Shown piece after piece: positions 42,307-52,080 of a DNA stretch of 64,000 bases. This DNA comes from JAXMBN01 sp046349875. Its GTDB lineage: Bacteria > Planctomycetota > Planctomycetia > Pirellulales > Pirellulaceae. The stretch lies in NCBI GenBank assembly GCA_046349875.1, contig JAXMBN010000013.1, positions 1 through 64,000 on the forward strand. Reading direction: 5' to 3'. Below the pieces are notes generated by a model. It did not search any database. It saw only the letters and a list, made by a program, of their open reading frames with translations, and was not told the origin of the DNA. Positions within the stretch are counted from its first letter, which is position 1. Every line of letters begins with the position of its first letter. Position numbers and translations under genes: made by a program.

Positions 42307-42333
42307 TTATCGACATGCATTCAAGAAGCTTTG

Positions 42334-45300
42334 TTAGCGAGTCATCAACACTTCATCGAGATTGAGCAGGACATTAGAAAGAGTAGTCCACGCTGCAAGA
42401 TCAGCCAGTGTTACCGATTGCAGTTGCTCATCACTTAAGGCCCCGATCGGATCAAAGGCCATACGGCGAGCAGCCGCTGCATCCTCTGCAAATCGTAAGC
42501 GAGCTTGATTCAGCATCTCCTCTAAGATGGCCACTTCTTTGACCTGGGGTGATCGCGAAGTCACGATCCGAAAGGCCAATCCAATTCGTTCGGACTCCGA
42601 AAGCTTGGACCCGTCTTGCAAGAGCATTCGCCGGGCCAATCCCTGGGCAGCTTCGACAAACACGGGATCATTGAGCGTCACCAATGCCTGCAGAGGCGTA
42701 TTGGTACGATCTCGTTTCAAGGTGCATACTTCGCGGTTCGGGGCATCGAAGGTTGCCATGGAAGGATAGGGATTCGATCTTCGCCAAACGGTATAAAGAC
42801 CTCGGCGATACCGATTTTCCCCTTCCGATGTTTCCCAATCGGTTGCACTTCCGAAGGCAGCCTTGAGCCCCAAAGCTGGCTGTCTTGGACGCACAGGTTC
42901 GCCATACATCCGATGGCTCAACAAGTCCGCCGTTACCAAAGCTTGATCGCGGACCTGTTCGGCCGATAGACGAACGCGGGGCCCTCGGGCAAGCCAAACA
43001 TTATCGATATCGACATCCGATCCAGAACCTTGGAAGTGAGACTGTTGACGATAGGTGTCGGAGGTACAGATCAATCGCAGCATCCCTTTGACACTCCACT
43101 TCTGCCGCATCATTTCGGTCGCAAGCCAATCCAACAAAGCGGGATGCGATGGCCGATCCCCTTGCGATCCAAATTCTTCACTGGTTCGAACAAGACCTAA
43201 CCCAAAGAGACTTTCCCAAAGACGATTGGCAACAACGCGAGCCGTCAGTGGATTGTCTTCGTGGACCAACCAATGCGCTAGATCGAGTCGATGGAGGGGA
43301 CGATCTGTCGGCGCGACCAATGGATGAAAGGCCATGGGGACTCCCGCTTCGACCACTTCCCCTTGCACACGATAATTTCCGCGAACATGAACAAAAGTCT
43401 TCCGCCTTTGAGCGGCATCCAGTTCTTTTTGGATTGGGACGGATGTACTTGGCTTTTGGTCGGCGATTCGCTTGGTTAGATCTTTCCACTCTTTTCGCAT
43501 CGCTGCATACCGAGGCGACCGATCGCGTTGGTAGTAAACAGCGAGCTTCTGAGCATCCTCTTCAGTTCGATCCGAACGTTTCTTGAGAACCAAAGCAAGC
43601 CAAGGAGCCGCCACCTCCGACCGTTCTTGCATATGGGGATCGTCAGTCCAAGCCACACGAAAGCGTCGCAGGATGTGCTTGGCATGTTTCGATTCAAATT
43701 GCAATTCCAAGCGAAGCTTTTGCGATGGCTTGCCTTCATTTTCGATCGATAACGATTGACGATTGCTGGCGGATTCTGGCGTAGAGGAATCTCTGACGAG
43801 CGTCAAAGAATGGGGGCGGTCCAAACTTCCTCCGACAGCCCAACCTGTATCGGCGTTTTGATCCAAGACCCCTGCCGCCGCAAATCCTTCTTGCTCGTAA
43901 TCAGCCGTTGCAGCGGTCCATTTCCACACTGGTTGATCGCGAACCGTTTGCTTCTCTGGTTTCTTGGTTGCCTTTTCGATGGCCCCGCTCCATAGTTCGT
44001 TGCGATTGGCATCCAACACGAGAATCTTCGCACCACTCAGACGGCTGAAAACGGAATCGTCCGTGCGATTATGAACAACGATCTGTTCGACGCTTCTATT
44101 CTCTAAGAGATCGACCTCCCACCAAGGATCCTTGGAACTCGCCGTATGGGTCGTCGATTGATCGGTGTACTTTCCACTGACGTTGCCATCGATGGCTCGC
44201 GGTGCGTCACCCTGATAATCGGTCGAGCTTTGGGTCGCTTTGCCTTGGCGAGCCCAATTCTGTCCCTGTCCAAGCACTTCGACTTCAGCCAAGGAAAGAA
44301 TCTTGGCATCGCCTGGTAGCTCGATGCGAACATATCTCCCCATCGTTTGCTTTTGTTCCGAATCCAAGACCAGCCCACGCACTTGCGAAAGGACAAAGTT
44401 TCCATTGCCAAGACCAGCACCACCTCCGGGACCACTAGGATCCGGTACCGTTTCAATGCGGAGTGCCGTTACTTTGGATGCGTTGGGAGGCATTGGAAAA
44501 TCTAAACGCAACGTTGCACGATCCTGATCGGTATTCCATTCCACCATCGTTCCTTGCCATTCCGCATTGCCCGATGTCGGTTCCATTCCAATCGGTTGCA
44601 TGGCATTCCAAGCTACTTCGGATCCCATGCGAGCTTCCCAACGCAATTGCTCTTCTTGAAGCTCCGGATTCGGCTTTTCAAGTTCTTGCTGAAGGCTTGC
44701 TGCTCGGGATTCCCACTGGCTTCGCATCCGTACCTGTTCGTCGGTGTAAAGATCCAGGATGGGACTTTCATCGCGTTTGTCGGCGTCCTGGGTTTGATTC
44801 AGGATCGAGAAGACTTGAAAGTATTCCTTTTGTGAAATGGGGTCGTACTTGTGGCTATGGCACTGAGCACAAGCCATGGTCAGCCCCATCCAAACGGCCA
44901 TCGTGGTGTTCACGCGATCGACGATCGCTACATTCCGAAACTCTTCGTCGTTGGTTCCACCTTCGTTGTTCGTAAGGGTATTGCGATGGAAGGCGGTAGC
45001 GATGAGCTGTTCTTGGGTGGGGTTCGGCAGCAAGTCACCCGCGATCTGTTCGATCGTAAATTCATCGTACGGTTGATCGCGATTCAATGCTCGAAGAACC
45101 CAATCGCGATAGGCCCAAATCGTCCGCGCTGGATCGTCTGCATATCCGGCCGAGTCGGCATATCTGGCGAGATCCAACCACTTGCGCCCCCAATGCTCGC
45201 CAAAGGCCGAGGACGCTAACAATCGATCGACCTGTTCTTCATAGGCTTGAGGCGAGGTCGATCCCCAAAAGGCATCTAACTCTTCTAAGGTTGGAGGGAG

Positions 45301-45888
45301 TCCGGTCAGATCCATGGTCAATCGCCGCAAGAGTGTAGCTCGATCAGCCTCAGGTGCGTGCGTCATCCCTTTCTGCTGGAGAATCGATCGAACAAAGCGA
45401 TCGATAGGATGATGCGATTCCCCTTCAGGCAACGAAGGTCGCTGAGGTTTTACGAAGGCCCAGTGCTTGGGAATTCTTGCGCCTTCCTCAATCCATCGGC
45501 GCAGAATAGCAATCTCCTGTTCGGTCAATCGGGAACCGAATTGAGGAGGAGGCATTCGCTCCGATTCGTCCTTGGCCACAATGCGATTCAATAGCTCACT
45601 CGCCTCGGGCTTTCCTGGCACGATGGCGCGGTTGCCTGAGGGCAATGGAAGCTGCGATTTGGAATTATCATCGAGCCGCAATCCGGCTTCGATTTTGGCT
45701 TCATCGGGGCCGTGGCAAGCGAAGCATCGATTGGAAAGAATGGACCTAGCTTGCTGCGATAAATCCTCGGACGACTGTGCTTGCAAGGCATAGGATGCCA
45801 GCCCACACCACAGGAGGACACCGACCTGCAGACCTTGATGAAAACCAAAAAAACGAGGCAGACCAAAACGCATCGACGTCATCACCAT
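42334..45888 (-). CDS. PSD1-type cytochrome c / DUF1549 / DUF1553 protein with discoidin-like insert
   Basis: About 1184 residues from MVMTSMRFGLPRFFGFHQGL (start uncertain; the frame is open to 45957). After a signal peptide comes a PSCyt1 heme domain with ILSNRCFACHGPDEAKIEAG (CxxCH) and SERMPPPQFGSRLTEQEIAI. Next is DUF1549 (LDLARYADSAGYADDPARTI; IAGDLLPNPTQEQLIATAFH). In the middle is an F5/8-C-like carbohydrate-binding stretch: ARQGKATQSSTDYQGDAPRA and DPWWEVDLLENRSVEQIVVH. The C-terminal DUF1553 domain has LVRTSEEFGSQGDRPSHPAL and TPLQALVTLNDPVFVEAAQG. These periplasmic planctomycete proteins are thought to take part in polysaccharide oxidation or degradation. The usual DUF1501 partner gene is missing; the gene is monocistronic. 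Confidence 0.9.
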   Translation of the reverse strand: MVMTSMRFGLPRFFGFHQGLQVGVLLWCGLASYALQAQSSEDLSQQARSILSNRCFACHGPDEAKIEAGLRLDDNSKSQLPLPSGNRAIVPGKPEASELLNRIVAKDESERMPPPQFGSRLTEQEIAILRRWIEEGARIPKHWAFVKPQRPSLPEGESHHPIDRFVRSILQQKGMTHAPEADRATLLRRLTMDLTGLPPTLEELDAFWGSTSPQAYEEQVDRLLASSAFGEHWGRKWLDLARYADSAGYADDPARTIWAYRDWVLRALNRDQPYDEFTIEQIAGDLLPNPTQEQLIATAFHRNTLTNNEGGTNDEEFRNVAIVDRVNTTMAVWMGLTMACAQCHSHKYDPISQKEYFQVFSILNQTQDADKRDESPILDLYTDEQVRMRSQWESRAASLQQELEKPNPELQEEQLRWEARMGSEVAWNAMQPIGMEPTSGNAEWQGTMVEWNTDQDRATLRLDFPMPPNASKVTALRIETVPDPSGPGGGAGLGNGNFVLSQVRGLVLDSEQKQTMGRYVRIELPGDAKILSLAEVEVLGQGQNWARQGKATQSSTDYQGDAPRAIDGNVSGKYTDQSTTHTASSKDPWWEVDLLENRSVEQIVVHNRTDDSVFSRLSGAKILVLDANRNELWSGAIEKATKKPEKQTVRDQPVWKWTAATADYEQEGFAAAGVLDQNADTGWAVGGSLDRPHSLTLVRDSSTPESASNRQSLSIENEGKPSQKLRLELQFESKHAKHILRRFRVAWTDDPHMQERSEVAAPWLALVLKKRSDRTEEDAQKLAVYYQRDRSPRYAAMRKEWKDLTKRIADQKPSTSVPIQKELDAAQRRKTFVHVRGNYRVQGEVVEAGVPMAFHPLVAPTDRPLHRLDLAHWLVHEDNPLTARVVANRLWESLFGLGLVRTSEEFGSQGDRPSHPALLDWLATEMMRQKWSVKGMLRLICTSDTYRQQSHFQGSGSDVDIDNVWLARGPRVRLSAEQVRDQALVTADLLSHRMYGEPVRPRQPALGLKAAFGSATDWETSEGENRYRRGLYTVWRRSNPYPSMATFDAPNREVCTLKRDRTNTPLQALVTLNDPVFVEAAQGLARRMLLQDGSKLSESERIGLAFRIVTSRSPQVKEVAILEEMLNQARLRFAEDAAAARRMAFDPIGALSDEQLQSVTLADLAAWTTLSNVLLNLDEVLMTR

Positions 45889-46120
45889 GATCGTCTCCGA
45901 ATGGGATTTCGCGGGTGGGGGAATCCGAGGTAGGTCGCACAACGTACGGCTCGCCATGCACTCACTGGCTCGCTTTCAAATTGAAATCGAAGCCTTTTCT
46001 GAAGCCAATCAACAGGGAGCCGTATAAGGAGGTTGTGTGTGAGGCTATAGTGTACACGGGTCAAACGGCACTGTCGTCGTTTTTCTGACCGCGGGACAAC
46101 ACACCCCATCTATTTTTACA

Positions 46121-46921
46121 ATGCTTCAAGCACCCGAATCATCCCCTTACGATCTCAAGTTTCCCATCTTCGGATTCGATGTCCGAGTTTCCTGGACCTT
46201 TTGGTTGATCGCAATCGTCCTGGGATACAATAACGCAACCGCCACCGATGCGAACTATGCGTATCAAAATCTCGACTCGCCGGGCCCGATAGCTCTGCTC
46301 GCCATTTGGGTCGCTGCGATGTTCGTTTCCATATTGATTCACGAGCTTGGACATACTTTCGCATTTCGGTTTTATGGGATTGATTCGCAGATCGTCCTCT
46401 ATCATTTCGGGGGATTAGCGATCCCAACTTCGTTCCTGAGTTGGAATGGAGCAAAGACGCGGCGGATTGCACCTTTGGAACAATTGATCATCTCTGCAGC
46501 GGGCCCAGCGGCTCAGCTTGTACTCGGTTCGATTTTTCTCATCGGTGCCATCTCGCAGGATATCAAACCTGCCATGATCCCTAACACTCTCTTTGGCTTC
46601 TCGCTCATTTCTCAAGATGTACCATTACCATCCAATGCAGCTCTCGCGATGTTGCTCGACTCCATGATCTTCATCAATTTCATGTGGTCCTTCTTGAATC
46701 TCCTGCCGATCTTACCGATGGATGGTGGCCGCATCGCAGAGAGTTTGATTGCGATGTACCGACGCGGAGATGCTCTCCGTGAAGCAAGCATCCTCAGCAT
46801 CGCTTGCGGTTGCCTCTTCGGTTGGTGGCTTCTCAACACCAGCTATTCATCGACCGGAATCATGCTCATCGTTCTTGGACTTTCCAACATCGAGAATCTG
46901 CAACGATACAGTCGTTGGTAA
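46121..46921 (+). CDS. Site-2-protease-like M50 membrane metalloprotease
   Basis: 266 residues with about six hydrophobic segments. Zinc motif HELGH at residues 74-78 inside LIHELGHTFAFRFYG, and the second metal ligand Asp201 in NLLPILPMDGGRIAES, the NxxPxxPLDGG motif of the family. YHFGGLAIP and ISAAGPAAQLVLGS are further family stretches. It probably cleaves a membrane-bound regulator within the bilayer. No PDZ or CBS domain is attached. It is followed 12 bp later by the SGNH-like gene, so they are likely co-transcribed. Confidence 0.88.
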   Translation: MLQAPESSPYDLKFPIFGFDVRVSWTFWLIAIVLGYNNATATDANYAYQNLDSPGPIALLAIWVAAMFVSILIHELGHTFAFRFYGIDSQIVLYHFGGLAIPTSFLSWNGAKTRRIAPLEQLIISAAGPAAQLVLGSIFLIGAISQDIKPAMIPNTLFGFSLISQDVPLPSNAALAMLLDSMIFINFMWSFLNLLPILPMDGGRIAESLIAMYRRGDALREASILSIACGCLFGWWLLNTSYSSTGIMLIVLGLSNIENLQRYSRW

Positions 46922-46933
46922 TGATGGAAGAAG

Positions 46934-47770
46934 ATGAAGGGCAATAACGCTCACCAACGTTGGCTGATTCTTGGGGCAAGCAATGTACGACGTAGCTTAA
47001 TCCCCCTGATCGAGCAGATTTTCCAGGTATCAAAGGGACCTACCGATATCCTTTTCGCTTGTGGGCACGGTCGAAGTTATTGCCGACCGAATCGTGTACT
47101 CGGTTGGAGCTTACCTGGTTTATCAGAATCGGGATGGCAAGAAGCATGGCGACGTCACGATCAGGAGGTGAGTTCACGCTCTGTGATCCTGACCGATGTG
47201 GGCAACGATCTACTTTACGGTATCGAACCTGACGAGCTTCTCTCACACGTTGAACTCTGTCTTGATGCGCTTCATCCGAGTGATCGCATCATGCTCATCG
47301 GGCTTCCAATGGATCGTTTAGAGCAGGTTCGATCGATTGAATATCAAATTTTCAAAAAATTTTTTTTCCCCGGATCGACCATCGCATTCGAGTCTGTCAT
47401 GAGGTCTGCGCGCGAGGTCCAACAGGGTCTTGAAGCGCTCTGTCGAGCGCGTCAAAACGAGTGGTTGATACCACCTTCCACCTGGTATGGAGTGGACCCT
47501 ATTCACATCCGACGATCCCTTCAACGAAAGGCATGGGGAACCGTCATTCAGCATCTCGAGGCGAGTAGTGAAACCGAGTCCTCCAACGCGATGATCAAGC
47601 TTTCTACGGAAGCTAAACCGTCGATGCAACGAAGCCCTACGTGGCGACTTCTGCATTCACTTCGCCTTATTTTTTCAAGGGCGCAGCGACAATCATGGCT
47701 TAATTGGACTCGCGATCAAAGCCAACCTTCATTGCATCTTGAGGATGGGTCGACAGTCTCGTTGTACTAG
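46934..47770 (+). CDS. SGNH/GDSL-hydrolase-like protein
   Basis: 278 residues starting MKGNNAHQRWLILGASNVRR. Blocks of the SGNH fold are visible: LGASNV (block I, Ser), the Gly of LGWSLPGLS, ILTDVGNDLLYG (block III, with Asn in GND) and WYGVDPIHIRRS (block V, Asp and His). It may hydrolyse or bind an ester. No signal peptide is present, so it should be cytoplasmic. The gene has an A6-T8-C4 run at about 47354-47372 (KKFFFP) that could slip. Its partner is the M50 protease. Confidence 0.65.
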   Translation: MKGNNAHQRWLILGASNVRRSLIPLIEQIFQVSKGPTDILFACGHGRSYCRPNRVLGWSLPGLSESGWQEAWRRHDQEVSSRSVILTDVGNDLLYGIEPDELLSHVELCLDALHPSDRIMLIGLPMDRLEQVRSIEYQIFKKFFFPGSTIAFESVMRSAREVQQGLEALCRARQNEWLIPPSTWYGVDPIHIRRSLQRKAWGTVIQHLEASSETESSNAMIKLSTEAKPSMQRSPTWRLLHSLRLIFSRAQRQSWLNWTRDQSQPSLHLEDGSTVSLY

Positions 47771-48228
47771 CGCATGCGAACTCGATCGCATGCCTTCAGA
47801 AAGCGCATTTGCATCGCGCTGCAAGTCCGTTTCAACGCATGGATTTTGAATGTCGATCACGCGCATCTTTTGTTCCAACATCATGCGCATGATGAGCGAT
47901 GTCGCAAGCCAATCATCAACGCGCGCATCGCATCGTATGTCATCGATGAATTTCAAAACTTCTTTTGTGTTCGTGGAAAATTCGTTACTTTTGTGTGCAA
48001 AAAATGTCGAAAAGATGTTGCATTATGTACGGTGTTTCGTACAAATACATCTCAATGGACTTTTGGTACCGGAGTTACTCATCGCGAACGACTCGCGACA
48101 GACTTCTGTCACAGTTGCGAACGATCGGATGAACGAAGACGGATTTTGTTCTCGAGGTTGTTGCCACCACCGAGCTGCTTCGGTTGGAAACGACAACAAC
48201 CCAGTTTCCGATTATCGGAGGATTCGAC
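47771..48228. other. Long non-coding region before the histone-like gene
   Basis: No credible gene; frames here lack protein character. It contains a perfect 16-bp palindrome CATCATGCGCATGATG at 47879-47894 and is unusually rich in GCAT/ATGC words between 47773 and 47945. The 47950-48050 part is AT-rich and is the likely promoter region of the histone-like gene. Confidence 0.45.
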
Positions 48229-48387
48229 GTGGCCAAGAAGAAAGCTGCAAAGGGTGCGACTGTTAAGAAGGCTGCCAAGAAAGCTGCCAAGAAGAAGGTA
48301 GCGAAGAAGGCTGCAAAGAAGGGTGGCGCTAAGAAGAAGGCCGCTAAGAAGAAGGCCAAGGTCACCAAGACCCCAGCAGCCAAGTAG
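48229..48387 (+). CDS. Histone H1-like Lys/Ala-rich protein
   Basis: 52 residues from GTG 48229, chosen because GGAGGA (48217-48222) lies six bases upstream; the longer frame from TTG 48184 lacks a site. The protein is made of AKKA-type repeats (VKKAAKKAAKKKVAKKAAKK) and ends KTPAAK. About half of its residues are lysine and a third alanine, as in bacterial Hc1/H1-like DNA-binding proteins. It is expected to bind and compact DNA or RNA without sequence preference. Monocistronic, with a strong terminator. Confidence 0.85.
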   Translation: MAKKKAAKGATVKKAAKKAAKKKVAKKAAKKGGAKKKAAKKKAKVTKTPAAK

Positions 48388-48461
48388 TTCGAAACCCTTT
48401 CGAATGAACGGAACGGACCAAGTGTGCCTCGTGCCGCTTGAGTCACTCTAAAACATGCCGA

Positions 48462-48505
48462 ACCGCCGCTGTCGCGAAAGCGTCCCAGCGGCGGTTTCTT
48501 TTTTG
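48462..48505 (+). terminator. Intrinsic terminator after the histone-like gene
   Basis: AACCGCCGCTG (48462-48472) pairs perfectly with CAGCGGCGGTT (48487-48497) around a 14-base loop, followed by TCTTTTTT. An 11-bp GC-rich stem and U-tract make it strong. Confidence 0.92.
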
Positions 48506-48670
48506 CTATCAAATGCATTTTTTCGGCAATGAGCCTATCGTTTCACGCCCCTCTGGCAAAAGATTCCCCCGTTTCTCGGGCAGGCCTCGCAACCATTTTC
48601 AGACTCGCGGCCTAAAAAAATACCCGTGGCTAGTGCCGGATAACCTCATCCGCGACGATCGCCACGCGGC

Positions 48671-49225
48671 TCACGCAAGCCCCAACGACTCTTCGATTCC
48701 CTTCATCGCCTCGATGCAAAACGCGATGTGATCATCGAGATCCACACCCAAGTCTGCGACACCTCGCGCGATATCATCGCGACTCACAGCCGCTGCAAAA
48801 CTAGCTTGCTTCAATCGCTTCTTGACTCCCTTGGGATCGAGGCCATCGAGCCTCGTTGGCCGCACCAATGCACACGCCATTAGAAATCCACACAGCTCGT
48901 CGCATGCATACAAGGTCTTATCGAGCCGCGATTGGCGAGGGTATTCGGCAAGATAATCGGCGTGCGAAAGAATCGCATAGATGATCTCTTCGGAATACCC
49001 TTTGGAACGCAGTATGAGGCTCCCCTGAACCGGATGATCTGGTGGATTCGGCCACCTCTCGTAGTCAAAATCATGCAACAACCCGACCGTGCCCCACTTC
49101 TCCTCATCTTCATTCCATCGACGCGCATAGGCACGCATCGCAGCTTCTACCGCATACATGTGCCGCCTCAACCCAACATTTTGGACATACTCTTCCATCA
49201 GCTGCACATCCTCTGCACGTCCCAT
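48671..49225 (-). CDS. HD-domain phosphohydrolase-like protein
   Basis: 184 residues. The HD metal residues are visible in order: LRRHMYAVEAAMRAYA (first His), VGLLHDFDYERWPNPPDHPV (His-Asp and downstream His), and AILSHADYLAEYPR (last). This pattern (HxxxVE, LLHDFDYE, HPxxG, SHAD) is that of small bacterial HDIG/HD hydrolases of unknown substrate. The C-terminal part, with DPKGVKKRLKQASFAAAVSR, matches the same group. Cytoplasmic; acts probably on a nucleotide. It is monocistronic; the promoter lies in the 307-bp gap shared with hppA. Confidence 0.82.
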   Translation of the reverse strand: MGRAEDVQLMEEYVQNVGLRRHMYAVEAAMRAYARRWNEDEEKWGTVGLLHDFDYERWPNPPDHPVQGSLILRSKGYSEEIIYAILSHADYLAEYPRQSRLDKTLYACDELCGFLMACALVRPTRLDGLDPKGVKKRLKQASFAAAVSRDDIARGVADLGVDLDDHIAFCIEAMKGIEESLGLA

Positions 49226-49532
49226 TCGTCTACCCTTCCAAGCAAGCTGTGTTTCCTAGTGGTTCGCGACGCAGAGCGAACTCCGCGCGACTAAGTATAA
49301 ACGGCGGAAAGAGATCGAGGTCATCCATACCCGCAAGGGACTATTCCTTTGTCCCTCGCAAGCCCGAGACAGTTTGCCTCGTTGACGTCGCATGTCCAAA
49401 GGGGTAGTCTATGGCAAATTACTTGCCCCAAGAATGGCTTTAAAGGCGGGTTGTACGGGCTTGGAAAGTTTGCGACTGCACTAGCAGTTGCACTAATGGA
49501 ATTGAACGATCTTTAGACACCGAGGACCTAGT
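49226..49532. other. Divergent intergenic region (HD protein / hppA)
   Basis: 307 bp without a gene. It should contain both promoters. Near 49478-49500 the word TGCACTA occurs twice, 12 bp apart, around AGCAGT; no other pattern is seen. Confidence 0.35.
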
Positions 49533-52052
49533 ATGAATTTGAATCGACCTATGAGCGGTTGGTTAGGGGCCGGAATCATCGGCATGTTCCTAGCCTTCTG
49601 TTGTCCTTCGATGGCCGCGTTTGCATGGCAGGAAAGTAGTCCCGCCGTGACGAGTCAGTCTGAAACTCCGCCCGCTGCGAGTCACGGAGGCGAGGCCAAT
49701 CTAAAACTGCCTTCGTTTGAAGGGACGAAGATGATGGGCGTACCAGCGAAGACGCTGCTGCTCTCCGGCCTCGTCGTCAGCGCACTGGGATTGATCTTCG
49801 GTCTCGTGATTTTCAATGAACTCAAGAACCTACCGGTTCACAGCTCGATGCGAGAGATCTCGGAGCTGATTTACGCAACTTGCAAAACCTATTTGCTGAC
49901 GCAAGGCAAGTTCCTGCTCATCCTTTGGGTTTTCATCGCCGTCGTTGTTGGATTCTATTTCGGAAAACTCGTCACGTTCGAGGATCCTCAAACACATCAA
50001 ATGATTTCGGGTATGCCACTCGATCGCGTGGCCATAATCCTTCTCTTCTCGCTAATCGGGATTGCGGGAAGTTACTTTGTGGCTTGGTTCGGCATCCGAA
50101 TCAACACGTTTGCCAATTCGCGAACCGCCTTTGCGAGTCTGAGCGGAAAGCCCTTCCCTTGCTACGACATTCCTTTGAAGGCAGGGATGAGCATCGGGAT
50201 GTTGTTGATTTCGGTCGAGCTCTTCTTGATGCTCTGTATCCTTCTCTTCATTCCGGGAGATTATGCAGGCCCTTGCTTCATTGGGTTTGCGATCGGCGAA
50301 TCCTTGGGTGCAGCAGCACTGCGGATCGCTGGTGGGATTTTCACCAAGATCGCCGACATCGGCTCTGACTTGATGAAAATCGTTTTCAAAATCAAAGAAG
50401 ACGACGCTCGTAACCCTGGCGTGATCGCCGACTGCACCGGCGACAACGCGGGCGATTCGGTGGGTCCTAGCGCAGACGGTTTTGAAACCTACGGGGTGAC
50501 AGGCGTAGCCTTGATCACCTTTATCCTTCTTGCAGCCAAACCTGAAGTTCAAGTCCCACTGCTCGTATGGATCTTCATGATGCGCGTCATGATGGTCGTC
50601 GCATCGGGAGGTTCTTATTTGGTCAACAAGCAACTCTCCGATTCGAAGTACAAGAATGCCGACAAAATGAACTTCGAGCATCCGCTCACGGTTCTCGTAT
50701 GGCTAACGTCCATCGTTTCGGTAGTCATCACCTACATCGCCTCCTATCTGTTGATTCCCAGCTTGGGCGATGGAACATTGTGGTGGAAACTTTCGACTGT
50801 CATCACCTGCGGCACACTGGCCGGCGCGATCATTCCCGAGTTGGTCAAGATCTTCACCTCGACCGATTCCAAGCATACCCGCGAAGTAGTGACCAGTTCG
50901 CGTGAAGGGGGAGCCTCGCTCAACATCCTTTCTGGCTTGGTGGCCGGCAATTTTAGCGCCTATTGGCTTGGGCTTACCATCATGGGATTGATGACGATCG
51001 CTTACCTCGTCAGCCAATATGGTTTCGACAGCATCATGCAAGCTCCAAGTGTTTTTGCTTTTGGTTTAGTGGCCTTCGGATTCTTGGGCATGGGTCCGGT
51101 AACGATCGCCGTCGACTCCTACGGTCCCGTGACCGACAATGCGCAATCGGTATACGAGCTTTCGACCATCGAGACGATTCCCGGAATTGAGAAAGAACTC
51201 CGAGATCAATTTTCGATCGACGCCGATTTTGAAAAAGCCAAGCAACACTTGGAAGAAAACGACGGTGCGGGAAACACCTTTAAAGCAACGGCCAAGCCCG
51301 TGTTGATCGGTACAGCCGTGGTTGGATCGACGACCATGATTTTCTCCATCGTCATGGAATTGACTGAGCACCTCAAACCAGAGCTTGTCCAAAACCTATC
51401 GTTGATCTATCCACCCTTTTTGCTCGGCTTGATTGCGGGTGGTGCGATGATCTACTGGTTTACCGGGGCCTCGATGCAGGCGGTTACCACAGGTGCTTAT
51501 CGCGCGGTCGAGTTCATCAAGCAAAACATACGTCTTGATGGCGTCGCCAAGGCTTCGGTCGAAGATTCCAAGAAGGTGGTCGAGATCTGCACGATCTATG
51601 CTCAGAAGGGTATGTTCAACATCTTCTTGGCCGTCTTCTTTTCGACGTTGGCTTTTGCCTTTGTGGAACCTTTCTTCTTCATCGGTTACTTGGTCTCGAT
51701 TGCTCTGTTCGGGCTCTTCCAAGCCATCTTCATGGCCAATGCCGGTGGTGCTTGGGACAATGCGAAGAAGCTTGTTGAAACCGAACTTCGCAGCAAAGGA
51801 ACGCCGTTGCATGATGCAACCGTGGTTGGTGATACAGTGGGTGATCCATTCAAGGACACCTCCTCGGTGGCTATGAATCCAGTCATCAAGTTCACCACCT
51901 TGTTCGGCCTCTTGGCGGTTCCCTTAGCCATGTCGATGAAGAAACAATACGGCTTGGAAATGACTTTGGTGATCGCAGCCGTCTTCTTCTTTGTGGCTCA
52001 GTTCTTCATCTGGCGATCCTTCTATGGCATGCGGATTGGCGACGCTAAGTAG
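49533..52052 (+). CDS. hppA: Membrane-bound proton-translocating pyrophosphatase
   Basis: 839 residues with about sixteen hydrophobic segments; it couples PPi hydrolysis to ion pumping. Catalytic stretches: ADIGSDLMKIVFKIKEDDAR, NPGVIADCTGDNAGDSVG, SADGFETYGVTG, and near the end GGAWDNAKKLVETEL, HDATVVGDTVGDPFKD. GNTFKATAK carries Lys where potassium-dependent enzymes have Ala, which points to a potassium-independent proton pump. The N-terminus is longer than usual: a helix or signal-like segment at 9-35 ending FAWQESSP and a polar linker up to about residue 70. GGACC precedes ATG 49533. A strong terminator follows. Confidence 0.94.
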   Translation: MNLNRPMSGWLGAGIIGMFLAFCCPSMAAFAWQESSPAVTSQSETPPAASHGGEANLKLPSFEGTKMMGVPAKTLLLSGLVVSALGLIFGLVIFNELKNLPVHSSMREISELIYATCKTYLLTQGKFLLILWVFIAVVVGFYFGKLVTFEDPQTHQMISGMPLDRVAIILLFSLIGIAGSYFVAWFGIRINTFANSRTAFASLSGKPFPCYDIPLKAGMSIGMLLISVELFLMLCILLFIPGDYAGPCFIGFAIGESLGAAALRIAGGIFTKIADIGSDLMKIVFKIKEDDARNPGVIADCTGDNAGDSVGPSADGFETYGVTGVALITFILLAAKPEVQVPLLVWIFMMRVMMVVASGGSYLVNKQLSDSKYKNADKMNFEHPLTVLVWLTSIVSVVITYIASYLLIPSLGDGTLWWKLSTVITCGTLAGAIIPELVKIFTSTDSKHTREVVTSSREGGASLNILSGLVAGNFSAYWLGLTIMGLMTIAYLVSQYGFDSIMQAPSVFAFGLVAFGFLGMGPVTIAVDSYGPVTDNAQSVYELSTIETIPGIEKELRDQFSIDADFEKAKQHLEENDGAGNTFKATAKPVLIGTAVVGSTTMIFSIVMELTEHLKPELVQNLSLIYPPFLLGLIAGGAMIYWFTGASMQAVTTGAYRAVEFIKQNIRLDGVAKASVEDSKKVVEICTIYAQKGMFNIFLAVFFSTLAFAFVEPFFFIGYLVSIALFGLFQAIFMANAGGAWDNAKKLVETELRSKGTPLHDATVVGDTVGDPFKDTSSVAMNPVIKFTTLFGLLAVPLAMSMKKQYGLEMTLVIAAVFFFVAQFFIWRSFYGMRIGDAK

Positions 52053-52080
52053 ATGGACTCAGCCAAGCCTCTTCTAAACG

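Noticed and set aside
47774..48301. Long plus-strand frames before the histone-like gene
   Set aside because: Cys/Arg/His-rich with no domain character, and they run out of frame across the lysine-rich gene, which has a clear GGAGGA site.
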